DNA of 64,000 bases from Bacteroidota bacterium (GCA_028876495.1 JAGWRO010000040.1:184083-248082), one strand, 5' to 3'; positions 8,598 to 16,842 are shown, numbered from the stretch's first letter. Numbers and translations are program-made. The notes: generated from the letters alone by a model not told the origin.

Positions 8598-9728
8598 CTA
8601 AAATTTTGCAAAGTGCTCGGGCTTAACAGCAGTGGCAGCTTTACTTCCCAGTTGATAAAGTACTTCCCTGTTAGATGCCTTGCTCATGTCAGTTAAGCTT
8701 TTTACATCATCGTCAGTGTAGTTTCTGTCTTCCGCTTTTAATGCATTCAGATTTGCACAGGTGATGCAAAAATTATAACGCAAATAAGAAATCAAGGGGT
8801 TCATTCCCATGAAATCATTCTTCAAATCTCCGATTTCCATATCAAGGCTATCTGCAGTTGGAGATTTTGAGATCCATTGTAATATCACCTGGTTCTGCCA
8901 ACTTGCATCCTGCATCAGCATTTCAGGGATATTGGCGGCCCACGACAACAAGGTGGCTTTATCTATTTCTTTATATTTCTTTTTGAATTCGCCATACCCT
9001 GTTCCTACGGAAACCAACAATATTTTATCTTCACCCATCGGCCAGTGAAATTTAAAGCCGCTCAAAGTAGCCACCATTAACAGGGTTAGCGAAGGGTTGT
9101 TCGCCATGCTTAAGCCGCCGTCAATAAATGCAGCAGTTTGGCCGGCAGAAACTTCAATCATTTGTGGTGCAAAATAAGTTGGCGCGGCGGTGCTCGCTCT
9201 TACCACTCTCCAAAGATCGAGGTCTTTATTTTTACCATCTTCAGAATCATAAAATCTGCCGAGCGGATGATTGATCAATGGCCAGATGCTATTAGTGTCA
9301 GCTCTTTTTGCAACAATACATAAACCTGTTTTTATTTCCTCGCCTCCTAATTTTATTTCTCCAAAAGCCTGTTTGAGCCCTTCTTCCATAGGTTGATAAT
9401 TATAAGTTGCCCTCAAACGGTTAAAGTCCCACCAATTGCGTTTTTCGCCAAAAATTTTGCTCCCCAAATCCATGTAAAGATCTTTTATCTCATCAACACT
9501 TTTACCAATGGCAAGGCAGCCGGCTATGATTGCGCCTGTGGAAGTGCCGCCAATCAGGTCGAAATAATCGGATAAACGAAAATCAGGTTTATCCGGAAAT
9601 TTAGCTTTAAGAATATCTTCGATTTTTTTTAAATAACCGAGCGTAAGTGCGCCGCGAATGCCGCCACCGTCAAGTGATAAAATCTTTTTTGGCCCAGGGC
9701 TGTTAATGCGATCAAGTAAGGCAGACAT
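8598..9728 (-). CDS. Patatin-like phospholipase
   Basis: 376 aa, patatin/cPLA2 fold with the full catalytic set: oxyanion loop GGGIRG (21-26), nucleophile elbow GTSTG (Ser63), and the DGG motif carrying Asp203 (FIDGGLSMANNP). These enzymes hydrolyse acyl chains of membrane phospholipids; close relatives are CapV-type effectors that degrade the host cell membrane in CBASS, but no CD-NTase gene is present here. No signal peptide, so it acts from the cytoplasm. The gene starts 9 bp after the NDT-like gene, forming a two-gene operon, and ends 11 bp from the convergent nSTAND gene. No terminator separates the two convergent operons. Confidence 0.92.
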   Translation of the reverse strand: MSALLDRINSPGPKKILSLDGGGIRGALTLGYLKKIEDILKAKFPDKPDFRLSDYFDLIGGTSTGAIIAGCLAIGKSVDEIKDLYMDLGSKIFGEKRNWWDFNRLRATYNYQPMEEGLKQAFGEIKLGGEEIKTGLCIVAKRADTNSIWPLINHPLGRFYDSEDGKNKDLDLWRVVRASTAAPTYFAPQMIEVSAGQTAAFIDGGLSMANNPSLTLLMVATLSGFKFHWPMGEDKILLVSVGTGYGEFKKKYKEIDKATLLSWAANIPEMLMQDASWQNQVILQWISKSPTADSLDMEIGDLKNDFMGMNPLISYLRYNFCITCANLNALKAEDRNYTDDDVKSLTDMSKASNREVLYQLGSKAATAVKPEHFAKF

Positions 9729-9737
9729 AATTATGGT

Positions 9738-10130
9738 TTAATGGTTGTTTAGGTAATCAGCGATTTCTTCTAAAGTTTTAAAAAATTGCGCACCATTTTC
9801 CTTAATCATCTTTCCCGTTTGTTCCAAAGACTTTAACTGGTGTTCAGAAAAAGCTTGCCTTTCGTCTTCATGAATAAAAGAAAATATTGTTTTTTCAGGA
9901 CGTTTATTGCTGTCGTCAACCACTTCGGCAATTGAATAAAAGCCCGTCATTTTTGGAGTGATCACATAAAGACAAAAATCGCATTGTTGCCGTTGCCGTA
10001 TTTCTTCTTCCATCATCTCAGGCGTCCAGTCATCGCCCTGCGGTTGAAAATAATCGATCTTCAGCATTTTTATCAAGTCATCCCGCCATGTAGATCCGTT
10101 GCACGTGCCGCCGAGGAAAACTTTTTTCAT
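9738..10130 (-). CDS. Nucleoside 2-deoxyribosyltransferase-like protein
   Basis: 130 aa, NDT-like Rossmann-type fold. Starts with FLGGTCNGSTWRDDL, continues with the acidic WTPEMMEEEI helix and CDFCLYVITP strand, then YSIAEVVDDS in which Glu69 occupies the position of the catalytic nucleophile glutamate of N-deoxyribosyltransferases. The family cleaves or transfers the N-glycosidic bond of (deoxy)nucleosides or nucleotides; TIR-like and CMP-hydrolase relatives share the fold. First gene of the pair with the patatin 9 bp downstream. It could supply or remove a nucleotide signal, or be an independent effector; neither is proven by sequence. Confidence 0.82.
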   Translation of the reverse strand: MKKVFLGGTCNGSTWRDDLIKMLKIDYFQPQGDDWTPEMMEEEIRQRQQCDFCLYVITPKMTGFYSIAEVVDDSNKRPEKTIFSFIHEDERQAFSEHQLKSLEQTGKMIKENGAQFFKTLEEIADYLNNH

Positions 10131-10200
10131 GGCAACTAATTTTTATGTAAGATAAAATTTTAATTACAGATGAAATATATTTTCTATAAATAAGTGGGAA

Positions 10201-10236
10201 AGTGAACGAACAAATTTTAATGAATTTTATTTTGCA
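10201..10236 (+). repeat. Bipartite intergenic element, copy 2
   Basis: AGTGAACGAA at 10201-10210 and AATTTTATTTTG starting 22 nt later, right after the cupin stop. Confidence 0.65.
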
Positions 10237-10584
10237 CTAATCCACATTAGTCCTGTCGTTATTGATCAATGGTTGTGAGATCACAATAAACTCGATCGGT
10301 TCATTTGTTTCATTAGCAATAAAATGTTTGCTTTTTTTGTCGATCAGTAATCCCTGGTGTTTATTCAGCGTTGTTCGAGTTTCATCTACGTAAAAAGTCG
10401 CCATTCCTTTCAGCACGAAAAAAAATTGTTGTGCATTGGTGTGAAAGTGTAATTGTTCCCTGGTGCCGGGCGGCATGGTTTCCTGCTTCACAGAAAGGGA
10501 AGGATTTTCGCTTAATATCCAACTGTCACAATTATTACCCCATGTGTAATGCGAAGCTGTTTTTTTATCAGTTACTTTGTTCAT
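10237..10584 (-). CDS. Cupin-domain protein
   Basis: Small single-domain cupin, 115 aa when read from the internal ATG at 10584 (MNKVTDKK). An in-frame ATG 45 bp upstream gives a hydrophobic extension (MIICKLVPIFTIIKI) that looks untranslated rather than like a signal peptide. Cupin motif 1 is visible as the HFHTNAQQFFFVLKG block with two metal-type histidines and a following FYVDE; motif 2 is weaker (HFIANETNEPIEFIVIS). Typical members bind a metal and a small ligand, sometimes as isomerases or dioxygenases; substrate unknown. Its stop is followed by a copy of the bipartite intergenic element at 10201-10236. Confidence 0.8.
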   Translation of the reverse strand: MNKVTDKKTASHYTWGNNCDSWILSENPSLSVKQETMPPGTREQLHFHTNAQQFFFVLKGMATFYVDETRTTLNKHQGLLIDKKSKHFIANETNEPIEFIVISQPLINNDRTNVD

Positions 10585-10720
10585 TATTTTTATAATTGTA
10601 AATATGGGCACTAATTTACAAATGATCAATTACTCAAACAGCAAATCAGCAAAAAATCACAATTCCTGCATGCAATAAAAAAGTAAATGTTATTTTGAGC
10701 AAATGTTTCAACCAGTGGAA

Positions 10721-11464
10721 ATGAAAAATCTTTCAAAAATTTTTATACTTCTGTCTTTTTGTGTTTTGTTTCAGCAAGCTAAAGGACAGGACAACAAAAG
10801 CGATACACAAAAAATTTATTTTAAAAGTGCACGTGGGCCTTATTGGAAAAAGTCGCAACTGGATTCTTTCCTTCTTTCAAAAAGCTATAACCGTTATAAA
10901 TTGGTAACAAGGTTAACGGGTAAAGAAGAACACCATGATAGTCTTATTTATCGCATTGATATCATAATGGATCCTGCGCCGGTTGATGACAACAATAAAC
11001 CTTTAGCCGGTCAACAGCTTCCGGCTTTTGATTTACAAGATCTGGCGGGCAACGAAGTGAACACAGAAACTTTAAAAGGCAAACCTGTGGTAATTAATTT
11101 TTGGTTTACCAGTTGCGCGCCCTGCATTTCTGAGATGCGTGCATTAAATGTACTTCGGGAAAAATACAAAAATTCGGATGTGGTTTTTCTTGCCATCACT
11201 TTTGATAAAAAAAATTCGGTGCTTAATTTTTTAAAAAAACATTTTTTCAATTTTACGATTGTTCCTGATGCTGTGTCATATTGCTATCATATGACGTCTA
11301 TCTATCCAATCACTTTGTTTGTAGATAGAAAAGGAGTAATCCGGTTTGCAGAACATCTTATTCCTTCTTCACGCGATCCTGAATCTTCACTCAGTACCGG
11401 TTACCTGGATATTAGTTCCTTTGAAAAAAATATTGATTTAATAATGGGAAATGAGAAAAATTGA
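10721..11464 (+). CDS. TlpA/ResA-like thiol-disulfide oxidoreductase
   Basis: 247 aa from the ATG at 10721; the ATG 18 bp upstream is less likely because the signal peptide (KIFILLSFCVLFQQAKG) fits better from MKNLSK. After a roughly 75-residue N-terminal segment comes a thioredoxin fold with the redox motif CAPC (in FTSCAPCISEM) and the cis-proline loop SIYPITLFVD. TlpA/ResA proteins reduce disulfides in the periplasm, for example during cytochrome c maturation. Ends at a strong bidirectional terminator (11512-11543) facing the convergent lipoprotein gene. Not obviously linked to the cytochrome operon at 43959-45932. Confidence 0.88.
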   Translation: MKNLSKIFILLSFCVLFQQAKGQDNKSDTQKIYFKSARGPYWKKSQLDSFLLSKSYNRYKLVTRLTGKEEHHDSLIYRIDIIMDPAPVDDNNKPLAGQQLPAFDLQDLAGNEVNTETLKGKPVVINFWFTSCAPCISEMRALNVLREKYKNSDVVFLAITFDKKNSVLNFLKKHFFNFTIVPDAVSYCYHMTSIYPITLFVDRKGVIRFAEHLIPSSRDPESSLSTGYLDISSFEKNIDLIMGNEKN

Positions 11465-11511
11465 TTTTTTCTCATAGTAAATCAATAAATAAATTGATTT
11501 TTCTTTTTAAT

Positions 11512-11543
11512 AAAAAAAGACCTGAAATTATCAGGCCTTTTTA
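11512..11543. terminator. Bidirectional intrinsic terminator
   Basis: Stem CCTGA (11521-11525) / TCAGG (11531-11535) with loop AATTA, extended by a G-C pair and flanked by an A-run on the left and T-run on the right, so it can work in both directions. It separates the convergent TlpA-like and lipoprotein genes. Confidence 0.85.
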
Positions 11544-11568
11544 ATGGATCAGTAAGCAAAGAAAAATT

Positions 11569-12042
11569 TTATTTTTTAGTAAACGTATAAGTGATGGAAC
11601 CTGTGTTATTATTGCCGGCATCTACGATAGAAGTAGCAGTGAAACTGTTACTGCTGATCGGTCCTAAGTTTAGTCTGTAGCCTGTTTCAACATTTTTTGG
11701 TTTCATGCCATTTAACTTTTTAAATTGAAGTTGGGCTTTTTCTCCGCTGCCAAAAACGCTCCAGTAAATATTTTCTTTGCTACCGTTGGTCAGTGAAAAA
11801 GAGCCGTTGCCGTTTTTTACCAGGTTCCAGGTACTGCCTTTAAAATCAGTGTAAGGCGCTTCATCAAATGCATTCGTTACTTTGTACCCGGAGGGCATAT
11901 TCACAGCAATCTCAGTAATTGTCCACGTGCCGGCGAGATGATTTCTTGTAGGTTTTAAATTTGTCGCATTTTTAGAAGTTGAACAGCTAAATAAAAATGC
12001 AGTAAAGAGAAAAATTAAAACGAGATGAATCTTTTTATTCAT
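11569..12042 (-). CDS. Lipocalin-like lipoprotein
   Basis: 157 aa with a type II signal peptide ending at the lipobox LFSC (cysteine at residue 20). The mature part opens with LAGTWTITEIAV, the GTW motif of lipocalin-like domains, and consists of predicted beta strands with NGSFSLTNGSKENIYW and SITYTFTKK at the end. Probably a small beta-barrel lipoprotein anchored in the envelope; ligand unknown. The stop codon overlaps a short-spaced variant of the bipartite intergenic element (11551-11578). Confidence 0.75.
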   Translation of the reverse strand: MNKKIHLVLIFLFTAFLFSCSTSKNATNLKPTRNHLAGTWTITEIAVNMPSGYKVTNAFDEAPYTDFKGSTWNLVKNGNGSFSLTNGSKENIYWSVFGSGEKAQLQFKKLNGMKPKNVETGYRLNLGPISSNSFTATSIVDAGNNNTGSITYTFTKK

Positions 12043-12129
12043 AATAACTGAATTGGTTTTTCAGTTAATTGCATAAATCCTGCCAAGCTTCAATTTGCAA
12101 TCAGCAATCGGGCAATTACCAAATAGCAA

Positions 12130-13365
12130 TTATCTAAACTCAATAGCGCGCACAGGCTGTATTTTTTTTATCAATAAAGAAGGAATTACCAGCATTAAAA
12201 AACAGATGATTAATGTAGAGAGATCAACCGCTGCAATCTGCCACCAGACGATATCTGCGTGGGCTTCTTTCATAAAATAAGCTTCTTCATCCAGTTTGAT
12301 AAAACCTGTCCATTGCTGCAGATAACAAATTCCCAAACCTAAAATAGTTCCTGCGATTACGCCGGTAAAAGCAATGATGGTAGTGTTGTAAAGAAATATT
12401 TTTTGTATGGTAATATTTTTGGCGCCGATGGCCTTTAAAACGCCAACCATAGTAGTTCTTTCCAATACCAGGATAATGAGGCACGTGATTAAATTTACTA
12501 CAGCAACCACCATCATTATCACCAATAAAATACTTTTAATTCTTCCCTGTAAATTAAGCCAGTCAAAGATATTGGGATAAATTTCCTGGATCGTTTTGCT
12601 GTACCATTTTCCGGGCAAATGGTCAGAATCATATAAATAATTATTTACCGCATTGGTTTGCTTATAATCTTTAAGAAATATTTCATAACCACCTATTTCG
12701 TTGGGATCCCAGTTGTTGAGCCGTTGAATTAATTTAATATCCCCGATACAAAAGTTATTATCATATTCATCAATACCGGTTTTAAAAATTCCGGCAATCT
12801 TTAATTTTCTTGCACGTTGTGATCCATCACTTTGAATGAACAAAATGATCACACTATCGCCAACATTGGCTTCCAACTGGTTGGCAGTGTAAGCCGAAAT
12901 ATCAATGTCTTTACTGTAACCACTGTCTGTGAAAGAAATCCATTTCCCTTTTTGCAAGAATGAACTTAACCGGTCAAAATCAAAACTACTATCAACCCCT
13001 TTCATCAATACGCTTTCTATGTCGTCTTTAAACCTGATGATTGCCGACTTGGTAGCATAACGTGCCACGTTTTTTACCTGTGGAATATGTTTCAAAAAAT
13101 CTTCGAGAGTATCATTTCTTACAATGGGTGTTTCTTCTGCAATATTTGCCTGCGTTAATACATTTTGCTGAACGCGAATGTGCCCCCAAAAACTGAAAAC
13201 CTTGTTACTAATCACGTTTTGAAAACCGTTTACAAAACTTAATGCTACAATCATCACCGCCACACTTATCATGGTAGCAGTAATTGCCAGTCCGATTATG
13301 AAGCGTGAAAACGTTTTTTGTTTATTAAAGGCGATACGCCCGGCTATAAATGAAGAAACATTCAA
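12130..13365 (-). CDS. FtsX/LolC-LolE-type ABC transporter permease
   Basis: 411 aa. N-terminal segment [23 protein letters not shown] leads into the first TM helix; then a large extracytoplasmic domain (about 45-270) and three further TM helices near 275-300, 320-345 and 375-400, ending RAIEFR. This is the LolC/E and MacB-type permease layout that drives lipoprotein release or other mechanotransmission with a separate ATPase, which is not encoded nearby. The start codon is TTG at 13365: an in-frame TAA precedes it, no in-frame ATG exists upstream, and family members begin exactly here. Diverges from the T9SS plug gene, with 49 bp between starts. Confidence 0.9.
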   Translation of the reverse strand: MNVSSFIAGRIAFNKQKTFSRFIIGLAITATMISVAVMIVALSFVNGFQNVISNKVFSFWGHIRVQQNVLTQANIAEETPIVRNDTLEDFLKHIPQVKNVARYATKSAIIRFKDDIESVLMKGVDSSFDFDRLSSFLQKGKWISFTDSGYSKDIDISAYTANQLEANVGDSVIILFIQSDGSQRARKLKIAGIFKTGIDEYDNNFCIGDIKLIQRLNNWDPNEIGGYEIFLKDYKQTNAVNNYLYDSDHLPGKWYSKTIQEIYPNIFDWLNLQGRIKSILLVIMMVVAVVNLITCLIILVLERTTMVGVLKAIGAKNITIQKIFLYNTTIIAFTGVIAGTILGLGICYLQQWTGFIKLDEEAYFMKEAHADIVWWQIAAVDLSTLIICFLMLVIPSLLIKKIQPVRAIEFR

Positions 13366-13414
13366 AAGACCTAAATTTGATTTTTGTAAAACTAATTTTT
13401 TTTAAAACATTTAA

Positions 13415-14698
13415 ATGAAATCATTAAAAGTTGTTTTTGTTTTTCTCATTTTGTTGACAGCCAATAAATTATTTGCGCTTAACCCGGACAGTGTTTATGT
13501 ATCTAATATTGAAACCGTAAGGCTTTATGTGGCAGGAAATCAACTAACCATTCCCATAATACATTTACAAGGAAATGATGCGCTGGAATTGGATTTTGAT
13601 GACCTTGATGCAGATGTAAAATATTATTACTACACCTATGAACTGTGTAACAGCGATTGGACACCAGCGAACCTGGGACAGTTTGACTATCTGAAAGGTT
13701 TTACTCAACAAAGAATTACCAACTATCGCTTTTCTTCTTTTTCTCATGTACGATATACTCATTACCAGGCAGTTTTGCCTGATCAAAATATGTATCCTAC
13801 GAGGTCGGGAAATTATATTTTGAAGGTTTTTTTAAATGATGATACCTCCCAAATTGCATTTACAAAAAGGATAATGGTGTTAGACAGTAAAGCATCTGTG
13901 GTGGCAAGAGTGATCCAACCTTACACTCCGGAATATATGCAAACGCATCAAAAAGTGGAATTTACTATTGATGTAAAGGCGCTTCAATCTTTTAATGCGG
14001 CACAGCAAATAAAAGTGGTTGTTCTCCAAAATTACCGTTGGGATAATGCGAAAACAGGCTTAAAACCTGCATTTATCCGCGGTACTTCACTGGAATATAA
14101 TACACCAAATACAGGTATTTTTGCGGCAGGAAAAGAATGGCGATGGCTTGATATAAGAGATTTTCACCTTCAAAGCGATAGGGTACTTACGGCAGACTAT
14201 AAAAGAAATTCAACTGATATATTTCTACGGCCTGATTTTCCTTTGTCAGGCCAACGATATGTTTATTATAAAGACCTGAACGGTATGTCATCCATTGAAG
14301 CCATCCGGGGTGTTAATCCATTTTATGAAGGTGATTATGCTACTGTTTATTTTTCTTTTGCACCACCTAACGGTCAGCCATATGCGGATAAAGACCTTTA
14401 TCTTTTCGGGCAATTGACCAATTATAATTATACCGACAGCCTTAAACTGGTTTTTGATCCGGCCAAAGGGCTTTATCAAACACATCTTTTGCTTAAACAG
14501 GGCTATTATGATTATACCTACATTGCTGTTGATAAAAACAATCCTTCAGTTCGTACTCAATTAGATGGTAATTACTTTGAAACGGAAAATGTATACACAA
14601 TCCTTGTTTATTACAAACCATTTATTGGCAGGGCTGATGAATTAATAGGTGTTTCGTCTTTAGATTCAAGAACTGACCAGCCAGGGTTAAGCTTTTAG
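13415..14698 (+). CDS. Type IX secretion system plug protein (DUF5103)
   Basis: 427 aa with a cleavable signal peptide (KVVFVFLILLTANKLFA). The DUF5103 pattern is recognisable: FDDLDADVKYYYYTYELCNSDW near the N-terminus, a long NYRFSSFSHVRYTHYQ stretch, and LYQTHLLLKQGYYDYTY near the C-terminus. The plug protein occupies the SprA translocon of the Bacteroidota-specific type IX secretion system and closes the channel when it is not loaded by PorV-substrate complexes. The other T9SS genes are not in this window. It is a strong taxonomic marker for the phylum. Confidence 0.88.
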   Translation: MKSLKVVFVFLILLTANKLFALNPDSVYVSNIETVRLYVAGNQLTIPIIHLQGNDALELDFDDLDADVKYYYYTYELCNSDWTPANLGQFDYLKGFTQQRITNYRFSSFSHVRYTHYQAVLPDQNMYPTRSGNYILKVFLNDDTSQIAFTKRIMVLDSKASVVARVIQPYTPEYMQTHQKVEFTIDVKALQSFNAAQQIKVVVLQNYRWDNAKTGLKPAFIRGTSLEYNTPNTGIFAAGKEWRWLDIRDFHLQSDRVLTADYKRNSTDIFLRPDFPLSGQRYVYYKDLNGMSSIEAIRGVNPFYEGDYATVYFSFAPPNGQPYADKDLYLFGQLTNYNYTDSLKLVFDPAKGLYQTHLLLKQGYYDYTYIAVDKNNPSVRTQLDGNYFETENVYTILVYYKPFIGRADELIGVSSLDSRTDQPGLSF

Positions 14699-14823
14699 CG
14701 ACTTTTTTTATTTTGATTCTTGTTATTTATAATTTTTTTTATAAGATTTTATCTTCTTATGACATTGAGTTTCTCAAATTGACTGATATTTACCTAATTG
14801 TGTAACCTTCTTAACTTAATATA

Positions 14824-15330
14824 ATGAAAAAATTTATTGCTATCCCTGCTATCTTAATCATGGGATTAATTTCATGTAACTCTGGTAATAACAGCGAAAA
14901 GGCGGCTACCACTGATTCTACTTCAATGTCAGCAGACACTTCTCATTCTACAATGGCGATGTCAACTGAAGCGACCATGCCTGAAGTTCCGGCGGGTGCT
15001 ACTGTATATTTTAAAAATCTTAAAAACGGCGAAACGGTATCTTCTCCTGTAAAAGTAGAAATGGGTGCTACGGGAATTTCAGTTGATTCTGCAGGAACCG
15101 TGAAACCAAATTCAGGCCACTTTCATATTTTAATTGATGCTGAAGATTCTATACCAACAGGAACTGTTGTTGCAAAAGACAGCACTCATCTTCATTTTGG
15201 CAATGCGCAACAAGTAGCTAACATTACACTTGCTCCCGGAAAGCACAAACTTGCTTTACAATTTGCAGATGGAGCTCATCGCTCTTATGGAAGTAAATTG
15301 GCTACGACAGTTACGATTAATGTGAAGTAG
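14824..15330 (+). CDS. DUF4399 lipoprotein
   Basis: 168 aa. Lipobox LISC (Cys19), a low-complexity Ser/Thr/Met/Ala linker (about 20-55), then a DUF4399 domain from VYFKNLKNGETVSSPVKVEMG through SGHFHILIDAED and HLHFGNAQQ to LALQFADGAHRSYGS. The conserved His residues (SGHFHI, THLHFG, GAHRSYG) suggest metal or ligand binding, and the fold is probably Ig-like. Exported and lipid-anchored. Monocistronic in appearance, with a copy of the bipartite element right after its stop (15330-15364, minus). Confidence 0.85.
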   Translation: MKKFIAIPAILIMGLISCNSGNNSEKAATTDSTSMSADTSHSTMAMSTEATMPEVPAGATVYFKNLKNGETVSSPVKVEMGATGISVDSAGTVKPNSGHFHILIDAEDSIPTGTVVAKDSTHLHFGNAQQVANITLAPGKHKLALQFADGAHRSYGSKLATTVTINVK

Positions 15331-15364
15331 AAAAAGAGAAATCTGTTTAATTTATTTGTTTACT
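15330..15364 (-). repeat. Bipartite intergenic element, copy 3
   Basis: AGTAAACAAA (minus, 15364-15355) and ATTTCTCTTTTTC 22 nt later, after the DUF4399 gene. Confidence 0.65.
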
Positions 15365-15397
15365 GTTAGAATTTATTTTTCTCACCTTATATTTGCA
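15331..15397. other. Short spacer with bipartite element and SRP RNA promoter
   Basis: Holds a bipartite-element copy (minus strand, AGTAAACAAA at 15364-15355) and the ffs promoter box TATATTTG at 15388-15395. No coding sequence. Confidence 0.6.
15388..15395 (+). promoter_or_regulatory. -7 promoter box of the SRP RNA gene
   Basis: TATATTTG, a perfect TAnnTTTG box, ends 2 nt before the 5' end of the SRP RNA helix. The -33 TTG is not obvious at the standard distance. Confidence 0.7.
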
Positions 15398-15496
15398 GCC
15401 GGCAAGTCTTATACGACCAGCTCCTGCAGAACTCCCCCAGGATCGGAAGATAGCAAGGGTATGTGGTTGAGCGGTGCGATGTAAGTAACTTGCCGG
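15398..15496 (+). ncRNA. ffs: Signal recognition particle RNA, small (4.5S) bacterial type
   Basis: About 99 nt. The ends pair perfectly: CCGGCAAGT (15399-15407) with ACTTGCCGG (15488-15496). The apical domain carries the invariant SRP features: symmetric loop CAGG...AGCA around a short AUC/GAU helix closed by a GGAA tetraloop (CAGGATCGGAAGATAGCA, 15437-15454), the binding site for Ffh. Eight T residues follow the terminal helix (15497-15504) and act as the terminator. It is the scaffold of co-translational membrane targeting. There is no Alu domain. Confidence 0.95.
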
Positions 15497-15530
15497 TTTT
15501 TTTTCAGCCAATCCATCTGTGCTTTAAACT

Positions 15531-15612
15531 CTTCAGAACTTTTCAGAACTTTTTCAGAACTTTTTCAGAACTTTTCAGAACTTTTCAGAACTTTTTCTGA
15601 ACTTTTCAGAAT
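15531..15612. repeat. Helically phased tandem repeat TTTTCAGAAC x8
   Basis: Eight units of TTTTCAGAAC or near variants. CAGAAC-type cores begin at 15534, 15544, 15555, 15566, 15576, 15586, 15597 (CTGAAC) and 15607 (CAGAAT), so spacings are 10, 11, 11, 10, 10, 11, 10. Each unit brings a T-tract, so the tracts are in phase with the helix and should bend the DNA. It lies between ffs and the transaldolase promoter. Confidence 0.9.
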
Positions 15613-15641
15613 TCTTCTAAGTTCTCCTAAATCATAAATAA

Positions 15642-15649
15642 TATATTTG
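15642..15649 (+). promoter_or_regulatory. -7 promoter box of the transaldolase gene
   Basis: TATATTTG, 32 nt before the ATG and just downstream of the phased repeat array. No clear TTG at -33, so the repeats may replace that contact or recruit an activator. Confidence 0.6.
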
Positions 15650-15681
15650 CCGGATATTTTAATTTAAAAAAATAATCATTT

Positions 15682-16338
15682 ATGAAGTATTTCATTGACA
15701 CGGCAAACCTCGATCAGATAAAAGAAGCATACGATCTTGGTATTCTTGACGGAGTAACTACTAATCCTTCTTTAATGGCCAAAGAAGGAATTAAAGGAGA
15801 AGAAGCCGTTTATAATCATTATAAAACGATTTGCGAGATTGTAGAAAACGGAGATGTAAGTGCAGAAGTAACTGCTGTAGATTTTAAAGGCATTGTGGAA
15901 CAAGGAAAAAAATTAGCTGCAATCCATAAAAATATTGTGGTAAAGGTACCAATGATCCCTGAAGGTGTGAAGGCGATAAAATGGTTTACTGATAATGGAA
16001 TCCGTACCAATTGTACTTTAATTTTTAGCGCAGGTCAGGCTATGATTGCTGCAAAAGCAGGAGCGGCTTATGTTTCGCCATTTATCGGCCGCATCGATGA
16101 TAGTGGTTGGGATGGCATTGAACTCATTCAACAAATTGCAAACATTTTTGCAATACAGGGAATTAAAACTGAAATTCTGGCTGCTTCTATCCGCAATTCT
16201 TTACACATCATTAAATGTGCAGAATCGGGAGCGAATGTTTGTACTTGTCCTTTGGATTCGATTTTGGGATTGACGAAGCATCCATTAACAGATATTGGCC
16301 TCGCAAAGTTTATGGAAGACGCCAAAAAGTTTGAATAA
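15682..16338 (+). CDS. tal: Transaldolase, small (TalC/FSA) subfamily
   Basis: 218 aa class I aldolase. Schiff-base Lys88 sits in VVKVPM, preceded by Asp6 (FIDTAN) and TTNPSL. In Escherichia coli fructose-6-phosphate aldolase the two residues that distinguish it from transaldolase are Gln59 and Tyr131; here the equivalents are Glu62 (SAEVTA) and Phe134 (SPFIGR), the transaldolase pair. The enzyme therefore most probably moves dihydroxyacetone units between sugar phosphates in the pentose phosphate pathway rather than making fructose 6-phosphate from dihydroxyacetone. Cytoplasmic, monocistronic, with its own promoter box (15642-15649) and terminator (16359-16396). Confidence 0.9.
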   Translation: MKYFIDTANLDQIKEAYDLGILDGVTTNPSLMAKEGIKGEEAVYNHYKTICEIVENGDVSAEVTAVDFKGIVEQGKKLAAIHKNIVVKVPMIPEGVKAIKWFTDNGIRTNCTLIFSAGQAMIAAKAGAAYVSPFIGRIDDSGWDGIELIQQIANIFAIQGIKTEILAASIRNSLHIIKCAESGANVCTCPLDSILGLTKHPLTDIGLAKFMEDAKKFE

Positions 16339-16358
16339 AAGATTCATCATTATAAAAT

Positions 16359-16396
16359 AAATGCGCTGTTGTTTTTGCAAACTTCAGCGCATTTTT
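16359..16396 (+). terminator. Intrinsic terminator after transaldolase
   Basis: Ten-base-pair stem AAATGCGCTG (16359-16368) / CAGCGCATTT (16385-16394) with a T-run. The A-rich left flank may also let it work for the convergent gene. Confidence 0.85.
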
Positions 16397-16415
16397 AGGT
16401 GTGCAATCAAGGGGG

Positions 16416-16829
16416 TTAAACTCTTCTTTTTCTTTTTGTGGAAGAAGGTGATTCATTCAAAATTTCATCCATTGTTTTAAGTCTCTTTGGGTTGGGTATC
16501 TTCTTTATATAAATGTCAAATTGTTTAAAGATAGCAGGATTTGATTTAAGAACTGCTTTAATGCTCACTTTCTCCCCCGGAAAATCAGGGCTAAGGTAAA
16601 GCGAATTTCCATAGAATTTTCCATCGCTGGCAGAAAAAATAATATCAGTTGTATCTAAGGGGAGATATCTGCCGTTACTAAGTTTTCCGTCAATATTTAT
16701 ATAATTATAAGTTCCCTTTTTTAAACTATCGGTATAAAGATGAACATAAATACCATCGATCTTTTGAGCTTTTGCAAAAGTAGAAAATGTTATTAGTACA
16801 AAAAATAAAACCGTTTTCAAGTTCTTCAA
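16416..16829 (-). CDS. Secreted protein of unknown function
   Basis: 137 aa, signal peptide TVLFFVLITFSTFAKA followed by QKIDGIYVHLY. The mature part is a small beta-rich domain (YNYINIDGKL, SASDGKFYG, SIKAVL) with a basic tail ending KRKRRV. I recognise no family. The start is a TTG at 16829: the frame has a TAA upstream and no in-frame ATG. A TAAATTTG promoter box lies 13 nt upstream (16843-16850). Confidence 0.65.
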   Translation of the reverse strand: MKNLKTVLFFVLITFSTFAKAQKIDGIYVHLYTDSLKKGTYNYINIDGKLSNGRYLPLDTTDIIFSASDGKFYGNSLYLSPDFPGEKVSIKAVLKSNPAIFKQFDIYIKKIPNPKRLKTMDEILNESPSSTKRKRRV

Positions 16830-16842
16830 TTTATATTCAGAC

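Noticed and set aside
8598..9728. CBASS system because of the patatin
   Set aside because: No CD-NTase/cGAS-like gene and no Cap2/Cap3 are in the window; only the effector family is shared.
12070..12135. Small RNA in the CAATCAGCAATCGGGCAATT stretch
   Set aside because: It is a short word repeat commonly seen between Bacteroidota genes, with no promoter box or terminator around it.
15531..15612. Possible CRISPR array
   Set aside because: Units are only 10-11 bp and have no unique spacers; it is a simple phased tandem repeat.
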